Below are positions 7,538 through 16,451 of a stretch of DNA of 35,807 bases, piece after piece (positions within the stretch are counted from its first letter, which is position 1; every line of letters begins with the position of its first letter). The translations under genes and the position numbers were made by a program. Source of the stretch: Bradyrhizobium yuanmingense. Its GTDB lineage: Bacteria; Pseudomonadota; Alphaproteobacteria; Rhizobiales; Xanthobacteraceae. The stretch covers positions 1 through 35,807 of the forward strand of contig NZ_JARFML010000054.1 in assembly GCF_029167105.1 (NCBI RefSeq), given 5' to 3'. Under the pieces are notes generated by a model. That model worked only from the letters and a program-made list of their open reading frames with translations. It was not told the origin of the DNA and searched no databases.

Positions 7538-8418
7538 CCATGCGCACCATAACCACCGTTAGCGAGCTACGCCTGGCTTTGGCGGAAGCTCGCAACCCAG
7601 CAAGTCGCATCGGTTTCGTGCCCACGATGGGGTATCTGCACGATGGGCATCTTGCGCTCGTCCAGGCGAGCAGGACACGGTGTAGCACCAACGTCGTCAG
7701 CATCTTCGTCAATCCCACTCAGTTCGGCCCGAAGGAAGATCTCAGCATCTATCCTCGCGACTTCCCGCGCGATGAAGAGCTATGCCGCGCGGCAGGAGTT
7801 GACATCCTCTTCGTACCACAGGCGGAGGAGGTCTATCCGCCTCAGTTTGGTACCTTTGTTGAACCGGGTGCGCTGGCTCGGCCCTTGTGCGGGTCCTTCA
7901 GACCCGGCCACTTCCGCGGCGTCGCCACGGTCGTCTCGAAGTTGTTTAACATGGTGCAGCCGGATGTCGCGTTCTTTGGACAGAAAGACTTTCAGCAGTG
8001 CGCGGTGATCCGGCGGATAGCATCCGACCTCAACTTCCCGATCGAGATCGTCACTGTGCCGACGGTTCGCGATCCTGACGGGCTCGCAATGAGCAGCCGG
8101 AATCGATATCTCAGCGCCACCGAACGCGAGCGGGCCCTTTCGCTTAGTCGAGGCCTGTTCGAGGCACAGGCCCATTTTCGGGCAGGAGAGCGCGATCCCG
8201 TTCGGCTGCTGTTACGCGCCAGGCGGTCGATTGAGAACGTCGATGAGCTGCAATACCTGGAAATTGTAGATGCCCAAACGCTCGAGTCAGTTACAAACCG
8301 GGTGTCTCGTCCCGCCGCCATCTGTGTAGCAGCCTATGTCGGCTCGACCCGGCTGATCGACAATGTTGTGCTTAATCCGGATGGCTATGCTGGTCGATAC
8401 CAAGCTTCAGCGAGCTAG
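7534..8418 (+). CDS. panC: Pantoate--beta-alanine ligase (pantothenate synthetase)
   Basis: 294 aa. It joins pantoate and beta-alanine with ATP, through a pantoyl-adenylate, to give pantothenate. Diagnostic nucleotidyltransferase motifs are visible: FVPTMGYLHDGHLALV, with the HIGH-type HDGH at residues 36-39; FVNPTQFGPKED; the pantoate/ATP-binding FGQKDFQQ; and the KMSKS-like MSSRNRYLS. Start is GTG at 7534 (overlapping the panB stop) or ATG at 7540; the two differ by two residues. Length is close to family standard (about 280). The frame is intact. With panB it forms a two-gene operon covering two of the four pantothenate steps; panD and panE are not in the window. Confidence 0.96.
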   Translation: MTMRTITTVSELRLALAEARNPASRIGFVPTMGYLHDGHLALVQASRTRCSTNVVSIFVNPTQFGPKEDLSIYPRDFPRDEELCRAAGVDILFVPQAEEVYPPQFGTFVEPGALARPLCGSFRPGHFRGVATVVSKLFNMVQPDVAFFGQKDFQQCAVIRRIASDLNFPIEIVTVPTVRDPDGLAMSSRNRYLSATERERALSLSRGLFEAQAHFRAGERDPVRLLLRARRSIENVDELQYLEIVDAQTLESVTNRVSRPAAICVAAYVGSTRLIDNVVLNPDGYAGRYQASAS

Positions 8419-8428
8419 CAGCGCAGAG

Positions 8429-8620
8429 TCAGTCGGAGGCAGCGCGCGTGTCAATCGCAAGGGCTTGTGACTGAGATGGTGAAGCAGGCAGCTTCGATTT
8501 TTGCACTTTCAGCGCGCGACGCTTCATCGTAGCTGTCAGCTTCTTTGTTTTCGATCGAGCGGGCGCTTTCGGAGCGGAGGTGCTGGCGCCTGATCTTTGC
8601 TGCGTCCGCTTCATCGACAC
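8429..8620 (-). CDS. Small basic hypothetical protein
   Basis: 63 aa, starting MSMKRTQQRS and rich in Lys, Arg, Ala and Ser (for example KKLTATMKRRALKVQK). It is convergent with panC, ending 10 bp after that gene. The composition is like low-complexity nucleic-acid-binding tails, but an overlapping frame is also open and no motif is recognised. It may be a remnant or spurious. Confidence 0.25.
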   Translation of the reverse strand: MSMKRTQQRSGASTSAPKAPARSKTKKLTATMKRRALKVQKSKLPASPSQSQALAIDTRAASD

Positions 8621-8654
8621 TCTCCAACGATTTTATCGGCCATGAGCTGGGCAA

Positions 8655-9258
8655 GCCCAGAATGTGGCAACAATCGCCTTAGCCGCTCGCCTGATCGGAC
8701 GGGGTAAGACGAAATGATCGGTGCGCTCAGACCATAACAGAGTCCAATCCGCTTCACAGCTCGCGGCTGCTCGATTGCGTCGAGAGCCATCCATCGCTTG
8801 CGAGCCGTACATCACCCGCTCCGTCCGGGGCGTTCAAGGAAATCTCATAGTATGAACAATCCTCAAGCGGGCACGATCTTGTTCTATGCGCGGCGAAGCC
8901 CGGTTTCGTGCCCGGATGCCCCTCCTGCTCGGGAGTGGAGGATATAGCTGAGTGCGGTATAGCGAAGCTCGTACGCGGCTGCCGAACAATCCTATAGGCA
9001 CTTTGCATATCGATCGCGGCGAAAATCATCAAATAGTGTTAGGCTGGCGCTGAATTTCGGCAGGATGGCCGTTGCGCCGTGCTGACGTGGCAGGGACGTA
9101 GCGCGTTCACCAGGAGACTTCAGATATCCAGCAACCTACCCACAGGGCAAACTTTGCGGTGCATGTATACTCGGTTAGACTTTCGGTCTGAAAGAACGTC
9201 ATTCAAGTGCATTTAGTGTTTTCGTGCTATTGATCTCCTTACATCTCGGAGTCGCAGA
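8655..9258. other. Region without an assignable gene
   Basis: About 600 bp with only short overlapping frames on both strands. TGGCAGGGACGTAGC at 9088-9102 has the GG-N10-GC spacing of a sigma-54 promoter but departs from the consensus at the -12 TTGC and in the -24 block, so it is not claimed as a promoter. No repeats or RNA genes are seen. Confidence 0.3.
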
Positions 9259-9459
9259 GTGTTGGATCCAGCCACGACTACGCTGCTGCGCGCCGTTCTC
9301 GACGAGGTCTGCGAGGGTCTCCCCCGCAGCGAGACGGGACTTCGCGCCCATGTCGCCTCCAAGATGCTCGAGGCCGCCGGCAAAGGTGTAATTACCGCAG
9401 AGCGGCTGAAACAGGTGGCCGTGGAGGCACTTCGCTCGGCACCAACGATGTGGCGATAG
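9259..9459 (+). CDS. Small hypothetical protein (66 aa)
   Basis: Starts with GTG at 9259, with GGAG about 9 nt upstream. The protein reads as a soluble helical polypeptide: LLRAVLDEVCEGLPRSETGL, then HVASKMLEAAGKGVITAERL, then a tail ending PTMWR. Amino-acid use is that of a genuine protein, with charged and hydrophobic residues alternating. It resembles short conserved hypothetical proteins common in Bradyrhizobium genomes; I cannot assign a function. The next gene begins 16 nt downstream on the same strand, so the two may be co-transcribed. Confidence 0.55.
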   Translation: MLDPATTTLLRAVLDEVCEGLPRSETGLRAHVASKMLEAAGKGVITAERLKQVAVEALRSAPTMWR

Positions 9460-9475
9460 TCTCGGCGGTCCTGCG

Positions 9476-9925
9476 GTGAATTTCCAGGTCACAGTATTGA
9501 AGATTCTGGTCAGTTACCCGGACGGGTTCGCATCCATGTCCGACCTCAAGCGGGACATGGCCATTTTGGCTACGAGCGGGCCGGAATGGGCTGAGCGCAC
9601 GAAGAGAATGGGGGCGCGTGTACCCGGGCTCGACATCTTTTCGCAAGGATTGATCGAGCGCATCAATGGAGGTTGGCGCATCACGAACCATGGCAGGGCG
9701 GTCCTTGAAGCGATGGAAGCGAGGCCGTCTGGCACACGGGCGCGAATAGATCAGCACGGGGCTCCTCTGGAGACCAGCGCTGCTGCCGATGAGAACTTAG
9801 CTGCAATAGAGCCCTTCAAAGCCGACGCGGCTTCTCCGGCTGCGGCTAAGATCGACGGACGACGATCCACTAAACGACGGCTATCCCCTCTCAATGCTGG
9901 AAGTGGACGTGCAATACGGTCGTGA
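9476..9925 (+). CDS. Hypothetical protein, winged-helix-like N-terminus
   Basis: 149 aa from GTG at 9476. Residues 1-80 look like a winged-helix fold: VTVLKILVSYPDGFASMSDL (helix-turn), a middle helix with SGPEWAERTKRM, then GLIERINGGWRITNHGRAVL, the beta-wing and final helix typical of small DNA-binding proteins. The remainder (80-149) is Ala/Arg-rich and probably disordered. There is no catalytic motif. The start is uncertain; a later ATG at 9535 would lose the first helix. It probably forms an operon with the 66-aa gene just upstream. A regulatory role is a guess from the fold. Confidence 0.5.
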   Translation: MNFQVTVLKILVSYPDGFASMSDLKRDMAILATSGPEWAERTKRMGARVPGLDIFSQGLIERINGGWRITNHGRAVLEAMEARPSGTRARIDQHGAPLETSAAADENLAAIEPFKADAASPAAAKIDGRRSTKRRLSPLNAGSGRAIRS

Positions 9926-10966
9926 GTCCGAAAATGTTGCAGTATGGCCGGCGGCCTCATAGCAGGTAGCGGTTGTATCGACTTAGCTCAATTGGCAACT
10001 GCTTGGGTCTTGCCGGTTCGCCTTGTTGAGGCATAGCGGGCGTGCACACTTCGAGTTTCAAGTCACATTGGCCTGGTCAAAATCGCGGGCCGAGCGGACG
10101 CCGGCGCCCAAACGCGGCGCGAGTCCCGCTACATCGTCTGCTGCGCGCTTCACGCCAGCGTCTTGACTGAGGCATTCGAAGGCGTCGGCCGTGCGGACCG
10201 ACGGCAAGCTCCAACTTCCATATCGCAATTCAACCCGAAATGTCTTGGGGTACCGTCACGCGCTCGAGCGGAGCAGGGGCGGCGCTCGCGCGGATGCCTG
10301 TTTCAAGGCCTTCCACAGCTTTGCTGATCGTCGACCTTTCTCGATGCCCGCCGTCGAATCTTTCTTCGAATCTGAGTGAAAACGTAAGTGCCCCAGATTA
10401 GCAGCATGTCTTCAAAGCTCTCCTGCTCCTGCCAGAACTGCGGCTAAGGCGCGCTGACCGGCGTCATCGCATTCTGCTGAATGCTACTCGAAACTCTCTT
10501 CGTCCACCCGCTGCAAATCGTGGGAAGTCATAATCAAACTCATAGGATGTACTCGCCACTCTATCTAGCGATCCATGGATCCATCACCGCTTGCTGAGAT
10601 GAGGCCGCGGCGCATCACGTCCGGCTGGTTGAAACGGCCATGGGCGCCTGTGGCAGAACTAATGTTGATTCGTGTCCTGCTACGTCTCAGTAGTCGAACA
10701 TGGTGCCTTAAAAATGCATTTTTGGCGCGCAATGGACGAAATTGTGCGGCCGGAGACGGTAAAGAAAGTGCGTTCACCGCAAGAAAAACTGCCCTTTGTT
10801 CGAAGCGGGCAGGTAACTGTGACACTCATGCGCGAGCATGATTTCATTCGAGTAGTTCGCTCTGGCTCGTCTGGGCAAGCCTTTTCGACATCGTCGATGC
10901 AAGGCCTCGTCCGACCGGGCTGGGGCGGTAAGATATTCTCCTTCGTGCAGCTCTCCACTTCCTCTA
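9926..10966. other. Region without an assignable gene
   Basis: About 1 kb with overlapping short frames on both strands and no recognisable protein family, RNA gene or repeat array. The frame at 10672-11046 overlaps the PilZ-like gene and has no motif. The base composition is not visibly different from its neighbours, so this may be old decayed coding sequence. Confidence 0.3.
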
Positions 10967-11002
10967 TTGACCCAATTGAAGGCGCCGCCGAGTGGCGTGA
11001 TG

Positions 11003-11323
11003 TTTATGCTTCGAAGCAAATGGCTAGTCAGGCGCGTTCACTTTGAACATGAACACCGGGTGGCTCTTCTGGGGGCGGATGGAAGATGGTGGCGCAGTTG
11101 CGTCCTCATCGAGGCGTCGGAAACAGGGGCTCGCCTTCTGATCGAGGGGGCACCAGACGTGCTCAGATCTAGGCACTTCTTCTTGCTACTCTCGAAGACA
11201 GGGCTGGCATTTCGGCGATGCGAGTTGGTTCGTCTCGATGGCTGTGAAGCCGATATTGAGTATGTGACCGCCAGGACTGCGCGCATCCGCCCCAAGGAAA
11301 GGCACGCGCCGCTCAAGTCGTGA
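11003..11323 (+). CDS. PilZ-like domain protein
   Basis: About 106 aa if begun at the ATG at 11003 (MFMLRSKW); the frame is open from 10967. The body reads RRVHFEHEHRVALLGADGRW, then RSCVLIEASETGARLLIEG, then HFFLLLSKTGLAFRRCELVR, the beta-barrel pattern of short PilZ-like proteins common in Bradyrhizobium. Canonical PilZ proteins bind cyclic di-GMP through RxxxR and D/NxSxxG. Here RR is followed by H and the second motif is EASETG, so ligand binding is uncertain. It stands alone and converges with the monooxygenase pseudogene at 11338. No transmembrane segment is visible. Confidence 0.5.
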   Translation, partial: FMLRSKWLVRRVHFEHEHRVALLGADGRWWRSCVLIEASETGARLLIEGAPDVLRSRHFFLLLSKTGLAFRRCELVRLDGCEADIEYVTARTARIRPKERHAPLKS

Positions 11324-11337
11324 CTGCCTTCCATCGA

Positions 11338-12656
11338 TCATGCGATCGCTTGAAGGGAACGCGAGAATACGTTCGTCGGGCGGCTCAAACCATAGTGATC
11401 CCGAAGAGTACTGCCCGCGTAGTCCTGGCGGAACAGGCCACGCTTGCGGAGGATCGGCACAACGTGTTCGGCAAACAGATCGAAGCCGCCGGGCAGGAAG
11501 GGCGGCATGACGTTGAATCCGTCGGCCGCGCCGTTCTCGAACCAGGTCTGGATGTTGTCGGCGATTTTTTCCGGCGGTCCGGCGATCACCCAATGGCCGC
11601 GCGCGCCAGCGAGCCGCTGCACGAGCTGGCGGATCGTCGGCTTCTCGCGATCGAGGATGTCGACGATGAGCTTAAAGCGGCTCGCCACGCCATGCGCGCC
11701 CTTAATGTCGATCAGATGGCGCGGGAAGGGGCTGTCGAGATCGAAGCCGGTGAGATCGAGCCCGGTCATCTGGCGGAGCTGGGTCAGCGAGAACTCCGGC
11801 TGGATCAGCGCGTCGAACTCCTCTTGAAGCCGGTCGGCCTCGGTTTGCGTGCTGGCGATGAACGGCGAGATGCCGGGCAAAATCTTGATCTGGTCGGGGC
11901 TGCGATCCAACGCGCGCGCCTGGCCCTTGATATCGGCGTAAAACTCCTGCGCGCTCGCCAATGTCTGGTGCGCGGTGAAGATGGCCTCGGCAAAGCGCGC
12001 TGCAAAGGCGCGTCCGTCCTCGGACGAGCCGGCCTGCACATAGACCGGCCGGCCCTGCGGCGGCCGCGAAACGTTGAGCGGCCCGCGCACGCGAAAATGC
12101 TTTCCGATGTGGTCGATCGTGTGGATCTTGCTGGTGTCGGCGAAGATGCCGGAGACGGGATTGTTGACCAGCGCGTCGTCTTCCCAACTGTCCCATAGCC
12201 GCGTGATGACATCGAGATATTCCCGCGCCCGCTCGTAGCGTTCGTTGTGCGGCGGATGCTCGGGCAGGCCAAAGTTTTGCGCCGCCTGCGGCGAGCTCGT
12301 CGTCACGATGTTCCATCCCGCTCGGCCGCCGCTGATATGATCGAGCGAGGCGAACAGCCGCGCCAGATTATATGGCTCGGTATAGGTGGTCGACGCAGTT
12401 GCGATCAGGCGCTGCGCTTGGTGGCGGAGGCAATCGCGGCGAGCAGCGTGATTGGTTCCAGCCGGAAGCGTTGCGCGTAGCGGACGTTGTCGGCGAGGGC
12501 CGGCCCGTCGGCGAAGAACACCGCGTCGAACTTGTGCGCTTCGGCGCGCTGGGCGTCGAGGATGCGGTCAGTGGCCGATGCCTTGTGGCGCCAGGCAGCC
12601 TCGTGATGACCGTCCGGATAAATGAAGAAGTTCAGGGACAATTGGCGTTTGCTCAT
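11338..12656 (-). pseudogene. NtaA/SnaA/DszA-family FMN monooxygenase, frameshifted
   Basis: Two frames together encode one luciferase-like flavin monooxygenase of about 439 aa, the normal family size. The N-terminal part starts at the ATG at 12656 (MSKRQLSLNFFIYPDGHHEA, FDAVFFADGPALADN) and runs out at about 12405 with ASATKRSA. The next frame continues from there with LIATASTTYTEPYNLARLFA and then SLDHISGGRAGWNIVTTSSP, the family core, and runs to 11338. A one-base indel near 12402-12408 joins them. Relatives oxidise nitrilotriacetate, sulfonates or sulfur heterocycles using FMNH2 from a partner reductase. With the TauD-type dioxygenase and the transporter relic, a sulfonate or sulfate-ester role is likely. 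The rest of the frame looks well preserved, so the lesion is recent or a sequencing error. Confidence 0.85.
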
Positions 12657-13310
12657 GGGCGTGCTCGCAAATCTCTGGTCGTTACAGCGTGTGGGTGCCG
12701 CGCTTGCGGCGTCGGTCGAGTCTATGTCGGCGCTCGCAAAGCTGTCGATGAAATGGATTTGCGTTGTTATGAGCGAAGCGAGAATGAAGCTTGTGAACGC
12801 GCTGCCAACCGGAGACGAGTGACGTCGTGCTGATGAAGAGGATGTCGCAAATCGGGCGATTTTCTGCGCCGGCCAGCTTGATTTGGCTTGCTCCGAGCGC
12901 ATTAAGCACTCGCCCAGGCTGTGATCGTCCTAAATATTTCCGTGTCGATGTGATCGGCGACGCGATCCTTGCCTGGCGGTAAAAACAAAGCTGGTTTCGT
13001 TTCATTGACTGGATCGCGTTCGCTCTTACGATCTGCAACGTCCAAACGAGGTCGTTCACCATGCTGCAAGTCGATCCACTCGTCGTTCACGAAGCAGCCC
13101 GACTGATATCTGCGCCGTGCACGCCGTGCTGTGCCGGTCCGATCGCGGAGAGCTGTACCTCCGGGACGCTTGTGCCGCCGATCATCTAGCCAACGTCGCA
13201 CATCGCGGTCCCTCAGGACTTAAATCAGAAACATCCCATCACTCGCCGCCGCCGGTGTGACCTGCGCATGGCGGAGCGTTGTCCAGACCATCCCAGGGAA
13301 GACCACAATC
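12657..13310. other. Divergent intergenic region, no assignable gene
   Basis: About 650 bp between the monooxygenase pseudogene (leftward) and the TauD-type gene (rightward), presumably holding both promoters. A short plus-strand frame beginning MLQVDPLVVHEAARLIS at 13061 has protein-like composition for about 20 codons, but I cannot place it. No operator repeat or -24/-12 element stood out. Confidence 0.3.
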
Positions 13311-14240
13311 ATGAGCAACACGACCACCATCGATAATTCCATTCCCCGCGCCGAGATCGTAAATCGCGCGGCGCGGCTCGGTGCCGAGATCAAGAACGTC
13401 AAGCTGTCGGGCGATTTGTCCGACGACGTTGTCCGCGCCATCAACCAGGTGCTGCTCGAGCACAAGGTGATCTTCTTCCGTGACCAGGGTCATCTCGACG
13501 ATGCCGAGCAGGAGCGCTTCGCCGTCAGGCTCGGCAAGCTGGTGCCGCATCCCACGGTCGGGGCGACCAAGGGCACGTCGTCGATCCTGGAGCTGGATTC
13601 GGGACGCGGCGGCGGCCGCGCCGACCAGTGGCACACGGACGTCACCTTCGTGGACGCCTATCCCAAAATTTCCGTGCTGCGGGGCGTGGTGATCCCGCCG
13701 TTCGGCGGCGACACCGTTTGGTCGAATACGGCGGCTGCCTATCTCGACCTGCCGGCGCCGCTGCGCAAGCTCGCCGACGAACTCTGGGCGGTCCACAGCA
13801 ACGCCTATGACTATGCCGTGAAGACGCGCGCGACGGAGGCCGACAAGAAACATTTCGACGAAGTCTTCACCGGCACCATTTACGAGACCGAGCACCCGGT
13901 GGTGCGTGTCCATCCCGAGACCGGCGAGCGCACGCTCCTGCTTGGTAATTTCGTCCAGCGGTTCGTCGGCTTGCCGAAATATGACGGACAAAAGCTGTTC
14001 GATCTGTTCCAGTCCCACATCACCGCACCCGAGAATACCGTGCGCTGGACCTGGCAGGCCGGGGACGTCGCGATCTGGGATAACCGCGCGACCCAGCACT
14101 ACGCGGTCAACGACTATGGCGATCAGTACCGCGTCGTCCGCCGCGCCACCATTGATGGCGACGTGCCGCTCAGCGTCGATGGCCGCCGCAGCGTGACCCG
14201 CATCAAGTTGTCGAAACCGCAGACGGCCAAGGCCGCCTGA
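13311..14240 (+). CDS. TauD/TfdA-family 2-oxoglutarate dioxygenase
   Basis: 309 aa from the ATG at 13311 (MSNTTTIDNS), usual for the family. It is an Fe(II)/2-oxoglutarate enzyme that hydroxylates a carbon next to a sulfonate or sulfate ester, releasing sulfite or sulfate, as in taurine dioxygenase and alkylsulfatase AtsK. The iron triad is H108 and D110 (QWHTDVTF) with distal H263 (ATQHYAVNDYGDQYR). R274 or R277 just after it should bind the 2-oxoglutarate carboxylate. N-terminal ALKIFFRDQ-like sequence (HKVIFFRDQ) also fits. Neighbours are a flavin monooxygenase pseudogene and a binding-protein relic 28 bp downstream, together suggesting a sulfur-scavenging cassette. The exact substrate (taurine, alkyl sulfate or other) cannot be told from sequence by eye. 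Confidence 0.9.
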   Translation: MSNTTTIDNSIPRAEIVNRAARLGAEIKNVKLSGDLSDDVVRAINQVLLEHKVIFFRDQGHLDDAEQERFAVRLGKLVPHPTVGATKGTSSILELDSGRGGGRADQWHTDVTFVDAYPKISVLRGVVIPPFGGDTVWSNTAAAYLDLPAPLRKLADELWAVHSNAYDYAVKTRATEADKKHFDEVFTGTIYETEHPVVRVHPETGERTLLLGNFVQRFVGLPKYDGQKLFDLFQSHITAPENTVRWTWQAGDVAIWDNRATQHYAVNDYGDQYRVVRRATIDGDVPLSVDGRRSVTRIKLSKPQTAKAA

Positions 14241-14268
14241 TCCCGCATCAGCGACAGGATTTAGCAGA

Positions 14269-14545
14269 ATGACCTCTTTGTTTCGCTTTGTGCGCGCGCG
14301 GCAGCTTACCGCGCGCAAGGCGGCTCGGCTGCTGCTCGCCGGCGCTTTGACGTTCGGCTTGCCTTCGCCGAGCCGCCGCTCGACAAGTCTGAGATCCGTT
14401 ACCAGGGTTGGGCCGGGCAGGTGACGTTCATCGAGCTCGCCGACGACCTCGGCTATCTCGCCCCGCTGAAGCTGAAATGGGTCGGCAACACCATCAGCGG
14501 CCCGCAGGACATCCAGACGGTGGTGACCGGTGATATCGACATTCG
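14269..14545 (+). pseudogene. ABC transporter substrate-binding protein remnant (SsuA/TauA-like)
   Basis: The ATG at 14269 starts a signal peptide (MTSLFRFVRARQ, then LLLAGALTFGL). A one-base shift near 14360 is needed to continue into AFAEPPLDKSEIRYQGWAGQ and VTFIELADDLGYLAPLKLKW, the start of a periplasmic binding protein of the nitrate/sulfonate/taurine type. Similarity stops around VVTGDIDI, after about 90 of the expected 330 residues, where methyltransferase-like sequence begins. It directly follows the TauD-type gene, so it was probably the transporter component of the same operon. Confidence 0.7.
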
Positions 14546-15023
14546 ATGCCGCGTCGCTCGTGGGTCCCTCGGCCCAGCCGATCGAGGCATTTGCGTCTGT
14601 TCCGCGCGGTCAATTTGCCGGCCCCGGGCCATGGCTCATCCTCTCGGACCGGTACAACGACGCACTGCTGATCTCCGACAACGACCTTCGCAGCCTCTAC
14701 CATGACGTTCTCGTGACGATCGATGCGAGCCGTACACCTGAATAGTGGGATGGGATGCCCAGATTCTCGGCGCGCAATTTGAGCACCTCAACACGGTGCG
14801 GTGAACGGGTGCTTTAGGATGCGTGACGGCGATCGAAGCCGACACAGAGCTGGCGCTGCAGGCCGAAGTCAATCTCGCGAGCTGGCCGCAGATTGATCTC
14901 GTCTCGGGCGGCGGCCGGTCGGTAGATGTCGGCGAGGGTGTTAGCCGCATCTACCTATCCATCCCGCCTTCTGGCTTGATCGCCTTCGACGGCCGCCGGA
15001 TTCTGATGCCGCTGACAGATTAG
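14546..15023 (+). pseudogene. Protein-L-isoaspartate methyltransferase-like remnant
   Basis: Two pieces match different parts of a Pcm-type SAM methyltransferase. The first (to about 14745) reads AFASVPRGQFAGPGPWLILS, then DRYNDALLISDNDLRSLYHD, then VLVTIDASRT. The second (14823-15023) reads MTAIEADTELALQAEVNLAS, then WPQIDLVSGGGRSVD, ending FDGRRILMPLTD. The SAM-binding GxGxG loop between them is missing, removed by a deletion or frame loss around 14745-14822. The 5' end is fused to the transporter relic. It cannot encode an active enzyme. Confidence 0.65.
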
Positions 15024-15322
15024 TCCTGGTGGGGCTTCGTTCTCCATGTAGTCCGCCGGCGAAACCTGTTCGAAGCCTCTTCGATTGGCGCCGCCTCCAT
15101 TTATCCTTGCAAGGGTGGACGCGATGAAGACGCTGGAAAACGTCTGCATGCCGCGCTCGAAGGCCTGCCGCCCGGCAAAGTTCCAATTCGCGCGCTGTCG
15201 CAGCCGCCCCGATCGGACTGCCACCGAGTTCGCCGAGAAGGGGTCCAGCCAAGCCTTCGACTGGCTCAAATCGAGAAGTTTGGCGCTCCTGGGACTACGC
15301 CCGCGTCCCGCGGGGCGGCACT
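15024..15322. other. Spacer without an assignable gene
   Basis: A plus-strand frame runs through here (15085-15408) into the end of the LysR gene on the other strand. Its protein contains MKTLENVCMPRSKAC and a few helical stretches faintly like phasins, but the similarity is too weak to name. The 15323-15408 part is antisense to the LysR gene. Confidence 0.3.
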
Positions 15323-16282
15323 TCAAACTCTGGCATTGGTGCCCCTGCGCCCAGAGGGCGCAGCGGGAGCGGTCTTGTACGGCAAACTGCGGGCAATTCG
15401 GCCGATGAGTTGTCTCAGCCAGCGGTGGGCCGCGGAATGATGGGTCCGGCTCGTCCAGGTCATGCCGATCTGAAACGGCTCAGGGAAGGGACACGATGTC
15501 GCCACGACGGATTTGGCGATGTTCGAAGCGATGCGGCTTGGCACCGTCGAGATCAGATCCGTTGCGGGGAGAATGTGCGTGAGATCGGAAATGCTCGGTA
15601 TCGCAACCACCTGGGTGAGCGATAAACCACGTTGATCGAGTTCTCTGAGGTACCCTGACTTCCAGGTGCCGCCATAGGTCACGACGGCGTGGCTCGCGTT
15701 GACATAGTCGTTCACCCGCAGCCTCCTGCCCGCGAGCCGATGGCTGCGATGCATGACGCACACATAGTGGTCGTCCAGCAGGTGGCGGTGATAGAAGCTC
15801 TCCTCATGCACGTTGTAAGGGCCGACCAGAAGATCTGCTTCACCGTTTTTCAGATGCACCGTGCCTTTGGCGCGCGCCGCCTTGATCTCCAACACCAGTC
15901 GGGGCGCCCGGCGCCTGACCTCCGCAATGGTGCGCGGCAGAATGATCGAGCGTTCGTAATAGTTGCAGGCGATAGTGACCCGCCCGGACGCGCTGGCGGG
16001 ATCGAAATCCGCAGGCTGCACCAAGCCCTCGAAGGCTTCGAGCATGCGGCTGGCACATTCGACGATTTCGGCGCATCGGGGCGTTGGCGCGATGCCGCCG
16101 CGCTGGCGCACGAATAGCTTGTCGTGGAACGCCGCGCGCAGCCGGTCGATTGTGTAGCTGATAGTCGATTGGTTCGTGCCGAGCGCGTCAGCAGCCTTCG
16201 AAAACGAACCCAGTTCCGAGACCAGGCGCAATGTACGGATCGCGCCAAAATCAATCGCGAGTGGATCCCAATCCTTTGCCAT
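15323..16282 (-). CDS. LysR-family transcriptional regulator
   Basis: 319 aa. The N-terminal winged HTH (about 12-72) reads IDFGAIRTLRLVSELGSFSK and then AADALGTNQSTISYTIDRLR, the standard LysR pattern. The C-terminal effector-binding domain (about 95-300) follows, with VTIACNYYERSIILPRTIAE at its start. It is transcribed divergently from the vanA-like gene, with about 170 bp between the starts. It is therefore the likely regulator of that oxygenase operon, responding to an aromatic substrate or breakdown product, as is usual for LysR genes beside degradation genes. The C-terminus has an unconserved basic tail. Frame is intact; start at the ATG at 16282. Confidence 0.92.
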   Translation of the reverse strand: MAKDWDPLAIDFGAIRTLRLVSELGSFSKAADALGTNQSTISYTIDRLRAAFHDKLFVRQRGGIAPTPRCAEIVECASRMLEAFEGLVQPADFDPASASGRVTIACNYYERSIILPRTIAEVRRRAPRLVLEIKAARAKGTVHLKNGEADLLVGPYNVHEESFYHRHLLDDHYVCVMHRSHRLAGRRLRVNDYVNASHAVVTYGGTWKSGYLRELDQRGLSLTQVVAIPSISDLTHILPATDLISTVPSRIASNIAKSVVATSCPFPEPFQIGMTWTSRTHHSAAHRWLRQLIGRIARSLPYKTAPAAPSGRRGTNARV

Positions 16283-16451
16283 CTCTTCAGGATCCTCCTG
16301 GCGGAAAACTGCAACACCCTATCGAAAGAGTAGATAAGGAATATCAACTCTGTCCGATTGTCCGGGAGCTATTGCCAACGCAATCTGCTCGAAAATGGGA
16401 GTTTAGACGGCAAGCCCGTGACCATCGCCAAACCATGGAGATAGCTGCCAC

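Noticed and set aside
9088..9102. TGGCAGGGACGTAGC as a sigma-54 promoter
   Set aside because: Spacing fits but the -12 TTGC and the CACG block are not matched and no activator site was seen.
11320..12198. 292-codon plus-strand frame opposite the monooxygenase
   Set aside because: It is the antisense shadow of a well-matched flavin monooxygenase.
13239..14318. 359-codon minus-strand frame opposite the TauD-type gene
   Set aside because: Shadow frame in GC-rich DNA; the plus strand has the complete HxD...H dioxygenase site.
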